Part shown: in pieces, positions 44,701 through 55,202 of the stretch
How the letters are laid out: every line of letters begins with the position of its first letter
Numbering within the stretch: position 1 is the first letter of the stretch
Assembly: GCA_023630585.1 (NCBI GenBank)
Contig: CM042543.1
Location: forward strand, 17,103,760-17,167,759
Reading direction: 5' to 3'
Length of the DNA: 64,000 nt
Source: Cranoglanis bouderius
Lineage: Eukaryota > Chordata > Actinopteri > Siluriformes > Cranoglanididae
Position numbers and translations under genes: made by a program
The notes under the pieces: model-generated
Database searches by the model: none
Told to the model about the DNA's origin: nothing
What the model saw: only the letters and a program-made list of their open reading frames with translations

Positions 44701-46290
44701 TTTATTAAGACAATGATACAATGTTAATTTTAATGGAACCATCACCTTACAGACTAATGATATCTCTCTAACGCTATCATGCACAGTTGGTTCATGGAAC
44801 AGTTGTGAATAGTGTATTTACATTTCCAGGTGTACCACAACCCATCAGAGAGTTGGCTCTGGCTGCTCGATGGATCAGGTCCCACAAATTTTGAGGGTTC
44901 TCATTTTGCGGTATTAATGTCATGTGCACGCCACCAGTAAAGTCCTTCAGGGCTTCAGATACCCAACCAGACTTCATGTCTTCATAAGACCCACACACTC
45001 TGAAACAAATGGAGATGACATAGTTCCCTGCAAAATTCATGGCAGGTTAAATTTATGGGATGGTATTATTAGATTGGGCTTACTTGGCATATGCCTTTTC
45101 TAACAGAGCAGGCCAAAACTCAGGAATTCTGGGACTTTGGGGAGTTTTAGGACTTTGGGGACGTACAAAAATGAGTTGTCCATTAATTGTTGGCAGTTTG
45201 TCATCGATTACAACATCAACCCATTTCCCAAATCTCCAGAACTGTGAAAAAGAATGCAATTATTAAACCATAAAGCATAACAAAACAGATATAATCTGAA
45301 GTGCAAAAGTCAAATGAAACATGTTTGAGTGGAATACTTGCCCTAAAGTGAAACATTCCCACATAATTCTTCTGGAATGACTGCCCAGTTGGAAAGACCT
45401 TCTCCATGATGTGCCTTTGAAATGTCAGAGCACCAACTGCAGCTAGAAACCAGCAGTTTCCTTAAGGAGCAAAAACACACTTCCTGAGCCACTGAGCTTT
45501 AAAGTGTCATTGCATAACATTTTATTTAAGAGCATTAATAAATTAAATAAGAGAGTTAGCATATTAGCAAAAAAGAAAGATGATGAGTTAGTTCAAAATC
45601 AAAAAATGCATACTCTACAATGGAAACAAGGCTACAAATTGCATGCATTCAGTTAGGACATTATTGTTATCTTACCCACTACTCCCTGGGCAAAATCAAA
45701 CCTGGACATATCATCAACAATCAGATATGGATTTGGCACCATTGTCTGGAATAAAGACAACAGCTATTAATAATTAGTTAAACTTATAATATCACAGTGT
45801 CTAATATGAAATCATTGAGTTGTCAGATTTGAGATGTCAAATCTTTTAATATAAACTTGCCAAATTCCATGTAGCCTAACATAATCTTATAGTCACCAAT
45901 CAAGCATTATAAGAATTTTCTATGGGTGCACTCTTTTAATTCAGTATGAATGTGTGGCTTGTTGTTTTTTTTTAATTTTAACTTGGAGAACAGGTTTCAG
46001 TAATTGTGCAACTTTGATAATTGTTCCAGAGAAAAATGTTTTTGCTGAAATACCGTTGGCCTTATCCATTCCACTTTAGCCAAGTCCTCAGGCCGTAGCA
46101 AGTTTTCTCCAATGGAACTGTTGTCAGGGGGGAACATGTCGTCAATATATCTCTGGTTTCTGATAAGATAATATTGGTGTAGCAACTCATAGTCCTGGTT
46201 CAGGAACTTCTTTGGGTTACTAAGCGTGCCCACGCCATTGCTTTCCAGACGCTCCTTTATGATATTCAGGCACACACCAGGAGCAGACAT
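38727..46290 (-). CDS. capn14: Classical calpain (Ca2+-dependent cysteine protease), CAPN13/14-like
   Basis: Twenty coding exons give 688 residues. Domains: N-terminal anchor; CysPc protease core, residues about 30-330, with catalytic Cys105 (GNCWFLAA), His269 (VEGHAYTV) and Asn293 (LLNPWGHTEW); a calpain-type beta-sandwich, about 340-510 (LEPGEYIIMPYTYES); and a penta-EF-hand domain from about 537, with one canonical loop (DNNRDGILSLEE) and several weak ones, ending WLHLTMYS. FPPDNSSIGENLL, DDMSRFDFAQG, NGLVEGHAYTVTG and INAEQLQRILNE resemble remembered CAPN14 and CAPN13 more than CAPN1/2. I am sure of a classical calpain, moderately sure of the clade; the symbol is tentative. Many exon lengths (70, 119, 86, 161, 170, 12, 209, 65, 79, 117, 27 nt) fit the conserved calpain pattern. 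Introns 3 and 10 have GC donors. Exon 4 carries a PQSP repeat insertion. Confidence 0.9.
38881..38933 (-). CDS. capn14: calpain exon 19
   Basis: Acceptor GTTTAAAAG, donor GTATGT. 53 nt encoding EIFRKLSDRHYMHLQEHE, the last EF-hand pair helix and loop, which lacks calcium ligands. Confidence 0.88.
39146..39262 (-). CDS. capn14: calpain exon 18
   Basis: Acceptor TGCTCCCTTAG, donor GTAAGC. 117 nt encoding GFYVSDKLLKLTTLRFADST then GRITLERFSLLALRLSCMF, an EF-hand that has lost its canonical ligands. Confidence 0.92.
39449..39527 (-). CDS. capn14: calpain exon 17: canonical EF-hand
   Basis: Acceptor TTTTCACAG, donor GTTCAT. 79 nt encoding DIFFHMDNNRDGILSLEELR then QAVEAT. DNNRDGILSLEE is a complete calcium-binding loop. 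Confidence 0.94.
39613..39681 (-). CDS. capn14: calpain exon 16
   Basis: Acceptor TCTCTAATAG, donor GTAAAC. 69 nt encoding LSVTGTLNALELSELLKKIE then LYK. With the preceding MMD it forms a loop D-x-S-x-T-G-T-L-x-x-x-E. Confidence 0.92.
39880..39944 (-). CDS. capn14: calpain exon 15
   Basis: Acceptor GTACTTCCAG, donor GTATCC. 65 nt encoding GVQSTGGFSLDACQSIVAMM then D. Confidence 0.9.
40023..40074 (-). CDS. capn14: calpain exon 14: start of penta-EF-hand domain
   Basis: Acceptor TTAGTATCAG, donor GTGAGC. 52 nt encoding EINAEQLQRILNEKYIG. A second acceptor-like AG six bases upstream (ATTAG) could add two in-frame codons. Confidence 0.88.
40287..40344 (-). CDS. capn14: calpain exon 13
   Basis: Acceptor TTTTTATTAG, donor GTAACT. 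58 nt encoding EPFMMLGSDGKVLRQISDH, linking the beta-sandwich to the EF-hand domain. Confidence 0.85.
40510..40718 (-). CDS. capn14: calpain exon 12: beta-sandwich domain
   Basis: Acceptor TCTCCTGTAG, donor GTATGT. 209 nt encoding MKDCRDTSTASFISTSNLVY then REITEFLRLEPGEYIIMPYT and SFILSLCSKTETHT. Confidence 0.93.
40797..40808 (-). CDS. capn14: calpain exon 11, 12-nt microexon
   Basis: TTTCTTCAG|AGAACACCAGAG|GTAAGT encodes RTPE. A 12-nt exon at this place is a known feature of classical calpain genes, and it keeps phase 0 on both sides. Confidence 0.88.
40907..41076 (-). CDS. capn14: calpain exon 10, followed by GC donor
   Basis: Acceptor ATCTGTTTAG. 170 nt encoding TFWSNPQFPLKITEINRACE through RRLTRKLHLGFSIFK. 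To join the 12-nt exon in frame it must end at AAG|GCTAGT, a GC donor. The nearby GTGAGA donor four bases on would shift the frame into stops. Confidence 0.85.
41276..41440 (+). repeat. Fish short interspersed repeat (head shared with 1349-1700)
   Basis: It starts with a near-consensus head (GGCAGACACCCTTATCCAGA at 41292-41311, GCGACTTAC next) and continues GGGCCTTGCTCAAGGGCCCA, GCAGTGCTGGGGTTTGAACT and CACGACCTTTGATC. It lies in calpain intron 9. Confidence 0.7.
41889..42049 (-). CDS. capn14: calpain exon 9
   Basis: Acceptor TGCATTGAG, donor GTAACT. 161 nt encoding MSMEDFCKCFCQLDICNYSP through AGSTGGGRMDCK. The GGG-R stretch precedes the Trp-x-Asn-Pro-Gln block of the next exon as in other calpains. 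The acceptor is pyrimidine-poor. Confidence 0.9.
42155..42229 (-). CDS. capn14: calpain exon 8
   Basis: Acceptor TGTAACTCAG, donor GTATGA. 75 nt encoding SQTWMTVSEEERKLYTNFVN then DGEF, the end of the protease core (DGEFWM across the junction). Confidence 0.92.
42425..42745 (-). repeat. Fish short interspersed repeat, well preserved
   Basis: It starts CATCCATCCATTTTCTGTAC and contains GTATCCCGGGGACTCAGGGC, ACCCTGGACAGGGTGCCAGC, AGGGAGAACATGCAAACTCT and GTGGGAATTGAACCTCCAAC. Same family as 25315-25615 (same orientation) and 31050-31290 (opposite orientation). It lies in calpain intron 7. Confidence 0.75.
43526..43611 (-). CDS. capn14: calpain exon 7: catalytic Asn
   Basis: Acceptor TTTTAAATAG, donor GTAAGA. 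86 nt encoding VTSNGNPVQLVRLLNPWGHT then EWMGNWSD. The Asn of NPWG is the third member of the catalytic triad. Confidence 0.94.
43787..44191 (+). mobile_element. Tc1-family fragment, 3' end with transposase C-terminus
   Basis: The + strand reads FQHDNAPVHKAKSIKTWCAK, SPDLNPTEHLWDE and further Tc1 transposase C-terminal sequence with a stop after DEPEH. It ends in a terminal repeat CACAAACTTTTGCCCATATAG. Same family, by its end and coding words, as the split remnant at 34939-37758. The 5' half is missing. It lies in calpain intron 6. Confidence 0.82.
44568..44639 (-). CDS. capn14: calpain exon 6: catalytic His
   Basis: Acceptor CTTTTTTTTAG, donor GTACGT. Twenty-four codons, AEFNAKQNNGLVEGHAYTVT then GVTK, phase 0. 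His of GHAY is catalytic. Confidence 0.94.
44822..44999 (-). CDS. capn14: calpain exon 5
   Basis: Acceptor TTTGTTTCAG, donor GTAAAT. 178 nt encoding VCGSYEDMKSGWVSEALKDF then TGGVHMTLIPQ and LMGCGTPGN. The TGG turn follows the usual calpain pattern. Confidence 0.9.
45084..45241 (-). CDS. capn14: calpain exon 4, with PQSP insertion
   Basis: Acceptor CTTTTTCACAG, donor GTAAGC. 158 nt encoding FWRFGKWVDVVIDDKLPTIN, then RPQSPKTPQSPRIP (residues 169-182), then EFWPALLEKAYA. The usual family exon is, as I recall, about 134 nt. The extra length comes from a tandem 18-bp repeat (PQSPKT/PQSPRI). Confidence 0.92.
45342..45460 (-). CDS. capn14: calpain exon 3: catalytic Cys, GC donor
   Basis: Acceptor GCTCCTTAAG, donor AGG|GCAAGT, a strong GC-type donor. 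119 nt encoding NCWFLAAVGALTFQRHIMEK then VFPTGQSF and YVGMFHFR. Cys105 is the nucleophile. Confidence 0.93.
45676..45745 (-). CDS. capn14: calpain exon 2
   Basis: Acceptor TTTATTCCAG, donor GTAAGA. 70 nt encoding TMVPNPYLIVDDMSRFDFAQ then GVV, the segment just before the active-site Cys. Confidence 0.94.
46054..46290 (-). CDS. capn14: calpain exon 1 (first coding)
   Basis: ATG at 46290. 79 codons from MSAPGVCLNIIKERLESNGV through FPPDNSSIGENLLRPEDLAK to VEWIRPT, donor GTATTT. The bases just before the ATG read ATTCTAAG, so a non-coding first exon may be spliced directly to the start codon. Confidence 0.92.
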
Positions 46291-46773
46291 CTTAGAATAT
46301 ATTTATTCTGTTTAAAAATATATGTCATACATGGTTATTACATGCACAATATTTCTGAACATTTTCAAATAAAGCACAAACCAAAAGCTGCAGAGGCATG
46401 AAGAGCAGGCAACAAATGACTATTTTCAAAGCATTTTTTCATCAACATAGCAAAAATGCAGTCTAAATGATAAGTATTGCAACATATTACATTGCAGCAA
46501 GGCAGATGCTGGTAGCTATGCAAAAAGGATAGGTGTGAGCATGCAATGTTTTCTTTGAAGGTAACAGCCATGAAACTGATGTTGAATTTCATTCAACACA
46601 TGAAGTTTTGCAGGATACACGACTGAGGAAATCAGGAGAAGAAACAGAAAACAAGTAGAACTCAATGCCAACGGTATGAACAGGGATGCCTCTACCACAC
46701 TTCTAGTCCTTCTTGTTACCAATTTGTATGCCTGAAATACTGTATATTTCAAACAAGAAGGAAGCTACTGAAC

Positions 46774-47166
46774 TACAGGTGTCCCATAAATCTCCATACA
46801 TAGAGGAAATTAACACTTTTTAGCTAAATGTAATTTTATTTACAAAACATCATATACTTGATCACGATTTCTTTGTAAGCACACATGGAGTCGTCTCTCC
46901 CACTCACGATGAACTCATATTCATCACACATCTGGTGTTATGCATGTAATTGCATGTCCATCACAACCTTGAGACAGCTTCCCAATCCAGCCAATTCAAT
47001 ACGTTCTTCTTTTGTCAAAGGCATTGTTAAAGGCTATCTTAATTTTAATTTTTATTTTTTTTTAAAAGAAAGAAAAGAAAAGAAAAAAGTATGAAACATT
47101 TTGGAAGACATTTTTCTAAAAAGTGTTAATTTCCCCTATGTATGGAGACTTTTGGGATGTCCTCTA
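46774..47166. mobile_element. 393-bp non-autonomous element with GGTGTCCC-type ends
   Basis: TA on both sides. The left arm reads CAGGTGTCCCATAAATCTCC then ATACATAGAGGAAATTAACACTT. The right arm, reversed, reads AGGACATCCCAAAAGTCTCC then ATACATAGGGGAAATTAACACTT. The arms are about 48 bp. The interior has words like GAGTCGTCTCTCCCACTCAC, possibly an IS630/mariner-type transposase trace, but no open frame. Confidence 0.82.
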
Positions 47167-48278
47167 TTTCAGACATTTGACCTTACTGCCCTGTCCGTTT
47201 GCATCAATTCCAAAATCTAAACAATTCATCTGCTGTTCACAATGATAATTCTATGGGGGAAAAATCACCTTTGTATTATTCAAGAATCCTTGCAGTAACA
47301 TTTACTTCTGCATGTATTAAATAGGCAGATGCTTATATCCAAAACCATTCAAGAAATCCAAACATAGAGCACTTTAAATAGTTGGGTGATACAAGTCGTA
47401 TTAGATTTTCCTCCAACGGACCTAAAGTGCAATAGCTAAAACTTACAATGGTTCAAGAAAAGAGAAGTACTGAGAAGTTCTATACACACTAGTCATAAAG
47501 CTGTCAGTTAAACCATGATAAAACCTTACAAATGGACAAAACTTACAAACATCACAATTTATCAATCAGTAAAAGAGACAGCCTGTGCATGCATATATTT
47601 ATATGCTAAAGGCATACATGGCAAACATGTAGCAATATTATTGATATTTTAAGAGCTAGCCTTGTGCTCTAAGTCTGCTTCAGACTGCAAATAACTATAA
47701 CAAGAGTTTCTAATGCCTATTATTTTATGCAGTTTGAAAAATACATTTAAAAGATTTTATTTTACCTTAATGTGAGGTGACAGATGATTGTGAGATCTCA
47801 CACTGAGAAACGGTAGAATCACTTCTTGTTGGTGTCTCTCTTTTTTTTGTTTGTTTGCCTCAGGCGTTCAAGGGTTGGGTTCAATGCTCCACCTATCTGC
47901 ATATTTGCCTGAGGATACTACACTTTAAAACTCTAAAGGAGCTTTGCAAGCAAGGACTCAACAAGACTGGACAAGTCTAATTTTGCCAGTCCACTGTCTA
48001 TTACACAGCATTATCCATGCAAATGCAAAGGCTCCAAGAATGGAACTTTCTGTTTTATATCGCTGTTCAGCATGAAATATGAATCCAGTTAGTGCTTTAC
48101 CCAACTGTATTCAAATCTGTATAGCCAAAGCATAGGTTTACATAATAAACCTGTAAATAATAAAGAAGGAATAATTTGAAAAACTAAAATAAAAATAATA
48201 TTATTAATGTATGTACATTATAAAAATAAAAAATAAAAAAAAAGTAGTAGTAGTAATGGTAGTGGTAGTATTAAGCTA
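47167..48278. other. Upstream region of the calpain gene
   Basis: AT-rich, with no coding exon recognised on either strand. It should contain the calpain promoter. A possible non-coding first exon is listed at 47766-47860. Confidence 0.45.
47766..47860 (-). other. capn14: Candidate non-coding first exon of the calpain gene
   Basis: On the - strand a stretch ends CACCTCACATTAAG|GTAAAA, a good donor, about 1.5 kb before an AG that directly precedes the start ATG (46291-46292). The 5' limit is a guess and no TATA box was identified. Confidence 0.3.

Positions 48279-48368
<90 letters not shown>
48279..48368. repeat. (TG)8(TA)33(CA)4 palindromic microsatellite
   Basis: TG units, then 33 TA units, then CA units: the whole is close to self-complementary and could extrude as a long hairpin. 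It lies at the 3' end of the RTE-like LINE. Confidence 0.95.
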
Positions 48369-50894
<2,526 letters not shown>

Positions 50895-52356
50895 ATATAT
50901 AGGTGTATTTTAACAGTGAGAGACAGAATAACAACAAAAAAATCCAGAAAAACACATTTCAAAAAAGTTATAAATTGATTTGCATTTTAATGAGTGAAAG
51001 AAGTATTTGACCCCTTTGACTTAGTACTTGCTGGCAAAACCCTTGTTGTCAATCACAGAGGTCAGATGTTTCTTGTAATTTGCCACCAGGTTTGCACACA
51101 TCTCAGGAGGGATTTTGTCCCACTCCTCTTTGCAGATCCTCTCCAAGTCATTAAGGTCTCGAGGTTGACGTTTGGCAACTCGAACCTTCAGCTCCCTCCA
51201 CAGATTTTCTATGGGATTAAGGTCTGGAGACTGGCTAGGCCACTCCAGGACCTTAATGTGCATCTTCTTGAGCCACTCCTTTGTTGCCTTGGCTGTGTGT
51301 TTTCGACCCATTTTCAATGCCCTGGCTGAGGGAAGGAGGTTCTGACCCAAGATTTGATGGTACATGGCCCCGTCCATCGTCCCTTTGATGCAGTGCAGTT
51401 GTCCTGTCCGCTTAACAGAAAAACACCCCCAAAGTATAATGTTCCCACCTCCATGTTTGACGGTGTGGATGGTGTTCTTGGGGTCATAGGCAGCATTCCT
51501 CCTCCTCCAAACACGGCAAGTTGAGTTGATGCCAAAGAGCTCAATTTTGGTCTCATCTGACCACAACACTTTCACCCAATTCTCCTCTGAATCCTTCAGG
51601 CAAACTTCAGACGGGCCTGTACATGTGCTTGTACATGGGACCTCGCGGGAGCGGCAGGATTTCAGTCCTTCATGATGTAGTGTGTTACCAATTGTTTTCT
51701 TGGTGACTATGGTCCCAGCTGCCTTGAGATCATTAACAAGATCCTCCCGTGTAGATCTGAGCTGATCCTCACTGTTCTCATGATCATTGAAACTCCATGA
51801 GGTGAGATCTTACATGGAGCCCCAGACCAAGGGAGACTGACAGTTATTTTGTGTTTCTTCCATTTGCGAATAATCGCACCAAATGTTGTCACCTTCTCAC
51901 CAAGCTGCTTGGCGATGGTCTTATAGCCCATTCCAGTCTTGTGTAGGTCTGCAGTCTTGTCCCTGACATCCTTGGACAGCTCTTTGGTCTTGGCCATGGT
52001 AGAGAGTTTGGAATCTGATTGATTGATTGCTTCTGTGGACAGGTGTCTTTTTACAGGTAACAAACTGAGATTAGGAGCACTCTCTTAAAGGGTCTCAGCA
52101 CGTTACCTGTGTAAAAGACACCTGGGAGCCAGAAATCTTGCTGATTGATAGGGGATCAAATACTTATTTCACGCACTAAAATGCAAATCAATTTATAACT
52201 TTTTTGAAATGCGTTTTTCTGAATTTTTTTTGTTGTTATTCTGTCTCTCACTGTTAAAATACACCTACCATTAAAATTATAGACTGATCATTTCTTTGAC
52301 ACTGGGCAAATGTACAAAATCAGCAAGGGATCAAATACATTTTTCCCTCACTGTGT
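50895..52356 (-). mobile_element. Tc1-like transposon, left end lost
   Basis: The right terminal repeat (about 52145-52356) ends in CACAGTGAGGGAAAAATGTA (reversed). The left copy matches only its inner part, beginning AGGTGTATTTTAACAGTGAG, so about 86 bp of the outer left end are missing and replaced by TA repeats. The transposase runs on the - strand: MAKTKELSKDVRDKTADLHK and GYKTIAKQLGEKVTT (about 51990-51890), then, after a frameshift, KVLWSDETKIELFG to NKGFASKY (51575-51021). The block that should hold the second catalytic Asp is deleted (the sequence passes from ALKM to GRKHTAKATKEW), so it is inactive. Confidence 0.92.
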
Positions 52357-52365
52357 GTGTGTGTG

Positions 52366-52403
<38 letters not shown>
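52351..52403. repeat. (TG)n(TA)n microsatellite
   Basis: Seven or eight TG units with one TA interruption, then about 18 TA units, between two Tc1-type sequences. Confidence 0.93.
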
Positions 52404-52404
<1 letters not shown>

Positions 52405-53290
52405 TTATTAGCCCCTGAGGTTTTCAAACCCTAGAAACACCCCTGGAGCAGATCCTTTCTCCACCACACTTTGGCCTCTCCATCCCATTGGTACAGGTTA
52501 ATCTTGGTTACAGAACTTTTATGGCTCATCTCTGTATTTCTTTGCAAATTCCAATCTGGCTTTCTGATTCTTAGTGCTGATGAGTGGTTTGCATCTTGTG
52601 GTATGGCCTCTTTATTTCTGCTCCCGAAGTCTTCTTCGAAAGGTTTATTGGGATACCTTCACCCCTGCTCTGTGGCGGTTGTTGGTGATGTCACTGACTG
52701 TTGTTTCTGGGCTTTTCTTCACAGCTCTCACAATTTTTGTCATCATCTGTTGTTGTTTTCCTTGGCTGACCCATTCGGTGTCTGTTGCTCAGTACACCAG
52801 TGATTTGTTTCTCTTTCAGGACATTCCAAATTACTGTACTGGCTATCCCCAGTGTTTGTGCAGTGCCTCTGATTGATGTTCCATCTTTTCTCAGCTTCAA
52901 AATGGCTTGCTTTTCTCCCATAGACGTCTCTCTGATCTTCATGTTGGCTTACCTTTTTAACAAAAAATGCAGTCTTCACAGGTGAAACTGAAGGCTAAAT
53001 CCAAGAGTAGATGTTCAGAGCTATTTATTGTTTAAACAATCAATCTAACAGGACACACCTGGGTAACAAGAAACACCTGTCAGTCACATGTCCTAATAAT
53101 TTTGCTCGCTTACAATTTGGGTGGACTGATACAAAATGTGTGATGTTCTATGTCATTTAACACACCTACATATAAATACTAGGATATAAAATCTGAAATA
53201 CGAAATTCTCTTCTCGTATTCATCTTTTGATCTCAAACCCAAATGTCTTCAGTCTACAGCAAAAACAAATAAATTCGCCTTGCCATTCCA
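52404..53290 (-). mobile_element. Tc1-like transposon fragment, 5' half
   Basis: On the - strand an HTH region reads MGEKQAILKLRKDGTSIRGT and IWNVLKEKQITGVLSNRHRM, typical of the N-terminal part of one fish Tc1 family. It is followed by frameshifted pieces toward 52440. The upstream part (52980-53290) should contain the terminal repeat. The catalytic half is not recognised; the TA tract at 52403 cuts it off. Confidence 0.8.
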
Positions 53291-53429
53291 ATAGTTTCAG
53301 AGGGGATTGTATCTCATGGGGGTTCAACTCCAGACTTCTTGGAACCCTTCAAGAAAATAAGCAGAAATTAATATATTTTTTCAACCATAAAAGGCTTTTG
53401 TAAGAACTGCAATGTCCTACACAACACTG

Positions 53430-54290
53430 GTTTCAAAATTATTGGCACCCCTAGAATTATTATTTGGTGATGGTTATTCTCTAAAGAGAATAACAGGACT
53501 GAGTCTTTTCAACTTGTAGAGGAATCTTGGACACTCCTACATGCAAAATATTTCAAGCATTTTAAATCTTAACCTAGATTTAAACTTAACTTAATCTAAA
53601 CCTTAACTAGTTTTGGCCTATATTTTTAATTCCACTATAGAATTCATAATGTGATCAATCACTTTCAGTGCCCTAGGCCACTAGCTGCAAAACATCCCCA
53701 AACCATGCTCTCCTTGTATACTGCCCTTATGTTATGGTAATATGGTAAGTATGGTAATATGGTTACTATGGTAATTATGCTAATGGTGTTCATGGCCAAA
53801 AACCTGTATATGGTCTTATCTGATTACAGCACATGATTTCAGATGTAGTTTGATGACACTTGGTGAAGTTCCTGGTTGTGCTAAATGATATTTTAACTGC
53901 TTGTGTATATTATCCATTATCTGACTATAAGGGTCCGCAGACGTCTGTTGTTCTTCTATAGTGAGTTGAAGATTTTTTGTGCCTTACATAATTCTTTCAA
54001 CTGTGTGAAACATAACTTTTTTTCCCATTTGCATATAGTGGCAGGGCCTCGACACACAGAATTTCTGATGATTTTATCAGACACAATGCTTCCATAATTT
54101 CTATGATGTGTGGCATGGTAGCCAAACAGCTCTGCTGTTGTCTCATAGGCCCATCCTTATGAAATACCAATCACTGCTCAAAAATATAGAAATAAAGCAA
54201 ACATTTTAATGGATGTGCTTTTTTTTGTAGCTATCAGCTGAAGTAAGAACATGACAGGAGAGATACCTGGGGCCAGATACTTATATACAT
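53430..54290 (-). mobile_element. Probable old Tc1-type remnant
   Basis: It starts with TTTCAAAATTATTGGCACCC, an end typical of a fish Tc1 family, and contains decayed antisense transposase-like words (for example AAACCTGTATATGGTCTTAT CTGATTACA near 53800 and GGCATGGTAGCCAAACAGCT near 54113). No open frame; borders uncertain. Confidence 0.5.
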
Positions 54291-54304
54291 ATGTAATATA
54301 TCTT

Positions 54305-54347
54305 TTTATTTATTTATTTATTTATTTATTTAAAAAAAAAAAAAAAA
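54305..54347. repeat. (TTTA)n and A-tract
   Basis: About seven TTTA units followed by roughly 15 A. Confidence 0.9.
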
Positions 54348-54359
54348 TTCTATTCATTT

Positions 54360-54425
54360 TTCATGACCTATATGCCCCGCAACCCTGTGTAGAATAAGCA
54401 ATACAGAAAGTGGTTAAATGGATGG
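54360..54425 (+). repeat. 3' tail of a fish short interspersed repeat
   Basis: CCCGCAACCCTGTGTAGAAT then AAGCAATACAGAAAGTGG and ATGGATGGATGGG: the forward-strand tail of the family whose reverse begins at 42425. Only the tail is present. Confidence 0.6.
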
Positions 54426-55086
54426 ATGGGATGTCCCATATGCTGTTTTTTTTTGTGCATTGCCACTAGATGGCTGTAAAGCCCCACTTTCTTACCTGTT
54501 CGTTGATCGTGGTAAAATACTCTTCCTTTTCAGTCAGGGTTTACCATATATAAAGAAAAATGCAGTTAGGAAATACAATTATAACTGTATGCTGGGTTGG
54601 AAAAAAAAACCTTTCAATTCAGTGCCAAGGAATGGTCTAAGAGCATCTCCAATATGATAAGGTAAACTGTAGTACTGTCTCATCAATGCAGCGCAGTTTT
54701 CCCATATTTTCAGATTTCTGAAATTGATTAACCTTATTTAAATGTTAGAAATGTTACAAAATGTTACAAAGTATTACTAAATACGGAGAGTGCTGCTACA
54801 GGAAAATATTCAACCACATGTGATGCGGTCCGAGACAAAGCAGATTTTACTGTTACCACCCTGAAGTTAATTACTTTCTCATAACAGCATGTTCAGAAAT
54901 GTTTTATTTCTCCTATATCACAGTAATTTGCCAATGACTACACTATTTTAATTTATTTCAAAATGGCACGATACTTTTAACTGTTGACATATTATTGTAA
55001 TGTTGTGGAATGTCCATGACACATGTTAGTTCCTGTTATCACTTAAGTTATGACAGCCTTTCATATTTTTTTTCTGTCTTTTACAG

Positions 55087-55202
55087 TTCAAAAGACAAAA
55101 AAATGCAAAGCCCTCTGTCCTGAAGACTCCCCTGTTGCAGAAGATGTATTGACTGTTACAAAGCGATGACACCAGCAATTTCTTCCCTAAATTTTAAATA
55201 AA
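55087..55202 (+). other. Candidate orphan terminal exon with poly(A) signal
   Basis: A strong acceptor (TTTTTTTCTGTCTTTTACAG) is followed by an open stretch and then AATAAA at 55197-55202. In phase with two leading bases it reads QKTKKCKALCPEDSPVAEDV then LTVTKR and a TGA. In phase 0 it reads FKRQKNAKPSVLKTPLLQKM then Y and a stop. I recognise neither peptide and found no upstream partner exon. It could end a non-coding RNA or be chance. Confidence 0.3.

Noticed and set aside
38727..46290. Calling the calpain CAPN1, CAPN2, CAPN8 or CAPN9
   Set aside because: The segments before the active Cys (DDMSRFDFAQGVVGNCWF), around the His and at the C-terminus are closer to remembered CAPN13/14; a tree is needed to settle this.
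50994..51329. 111-codon + strand open frame
   Set aside because: Antisense to the Tc1 transposase at 51021-51575.
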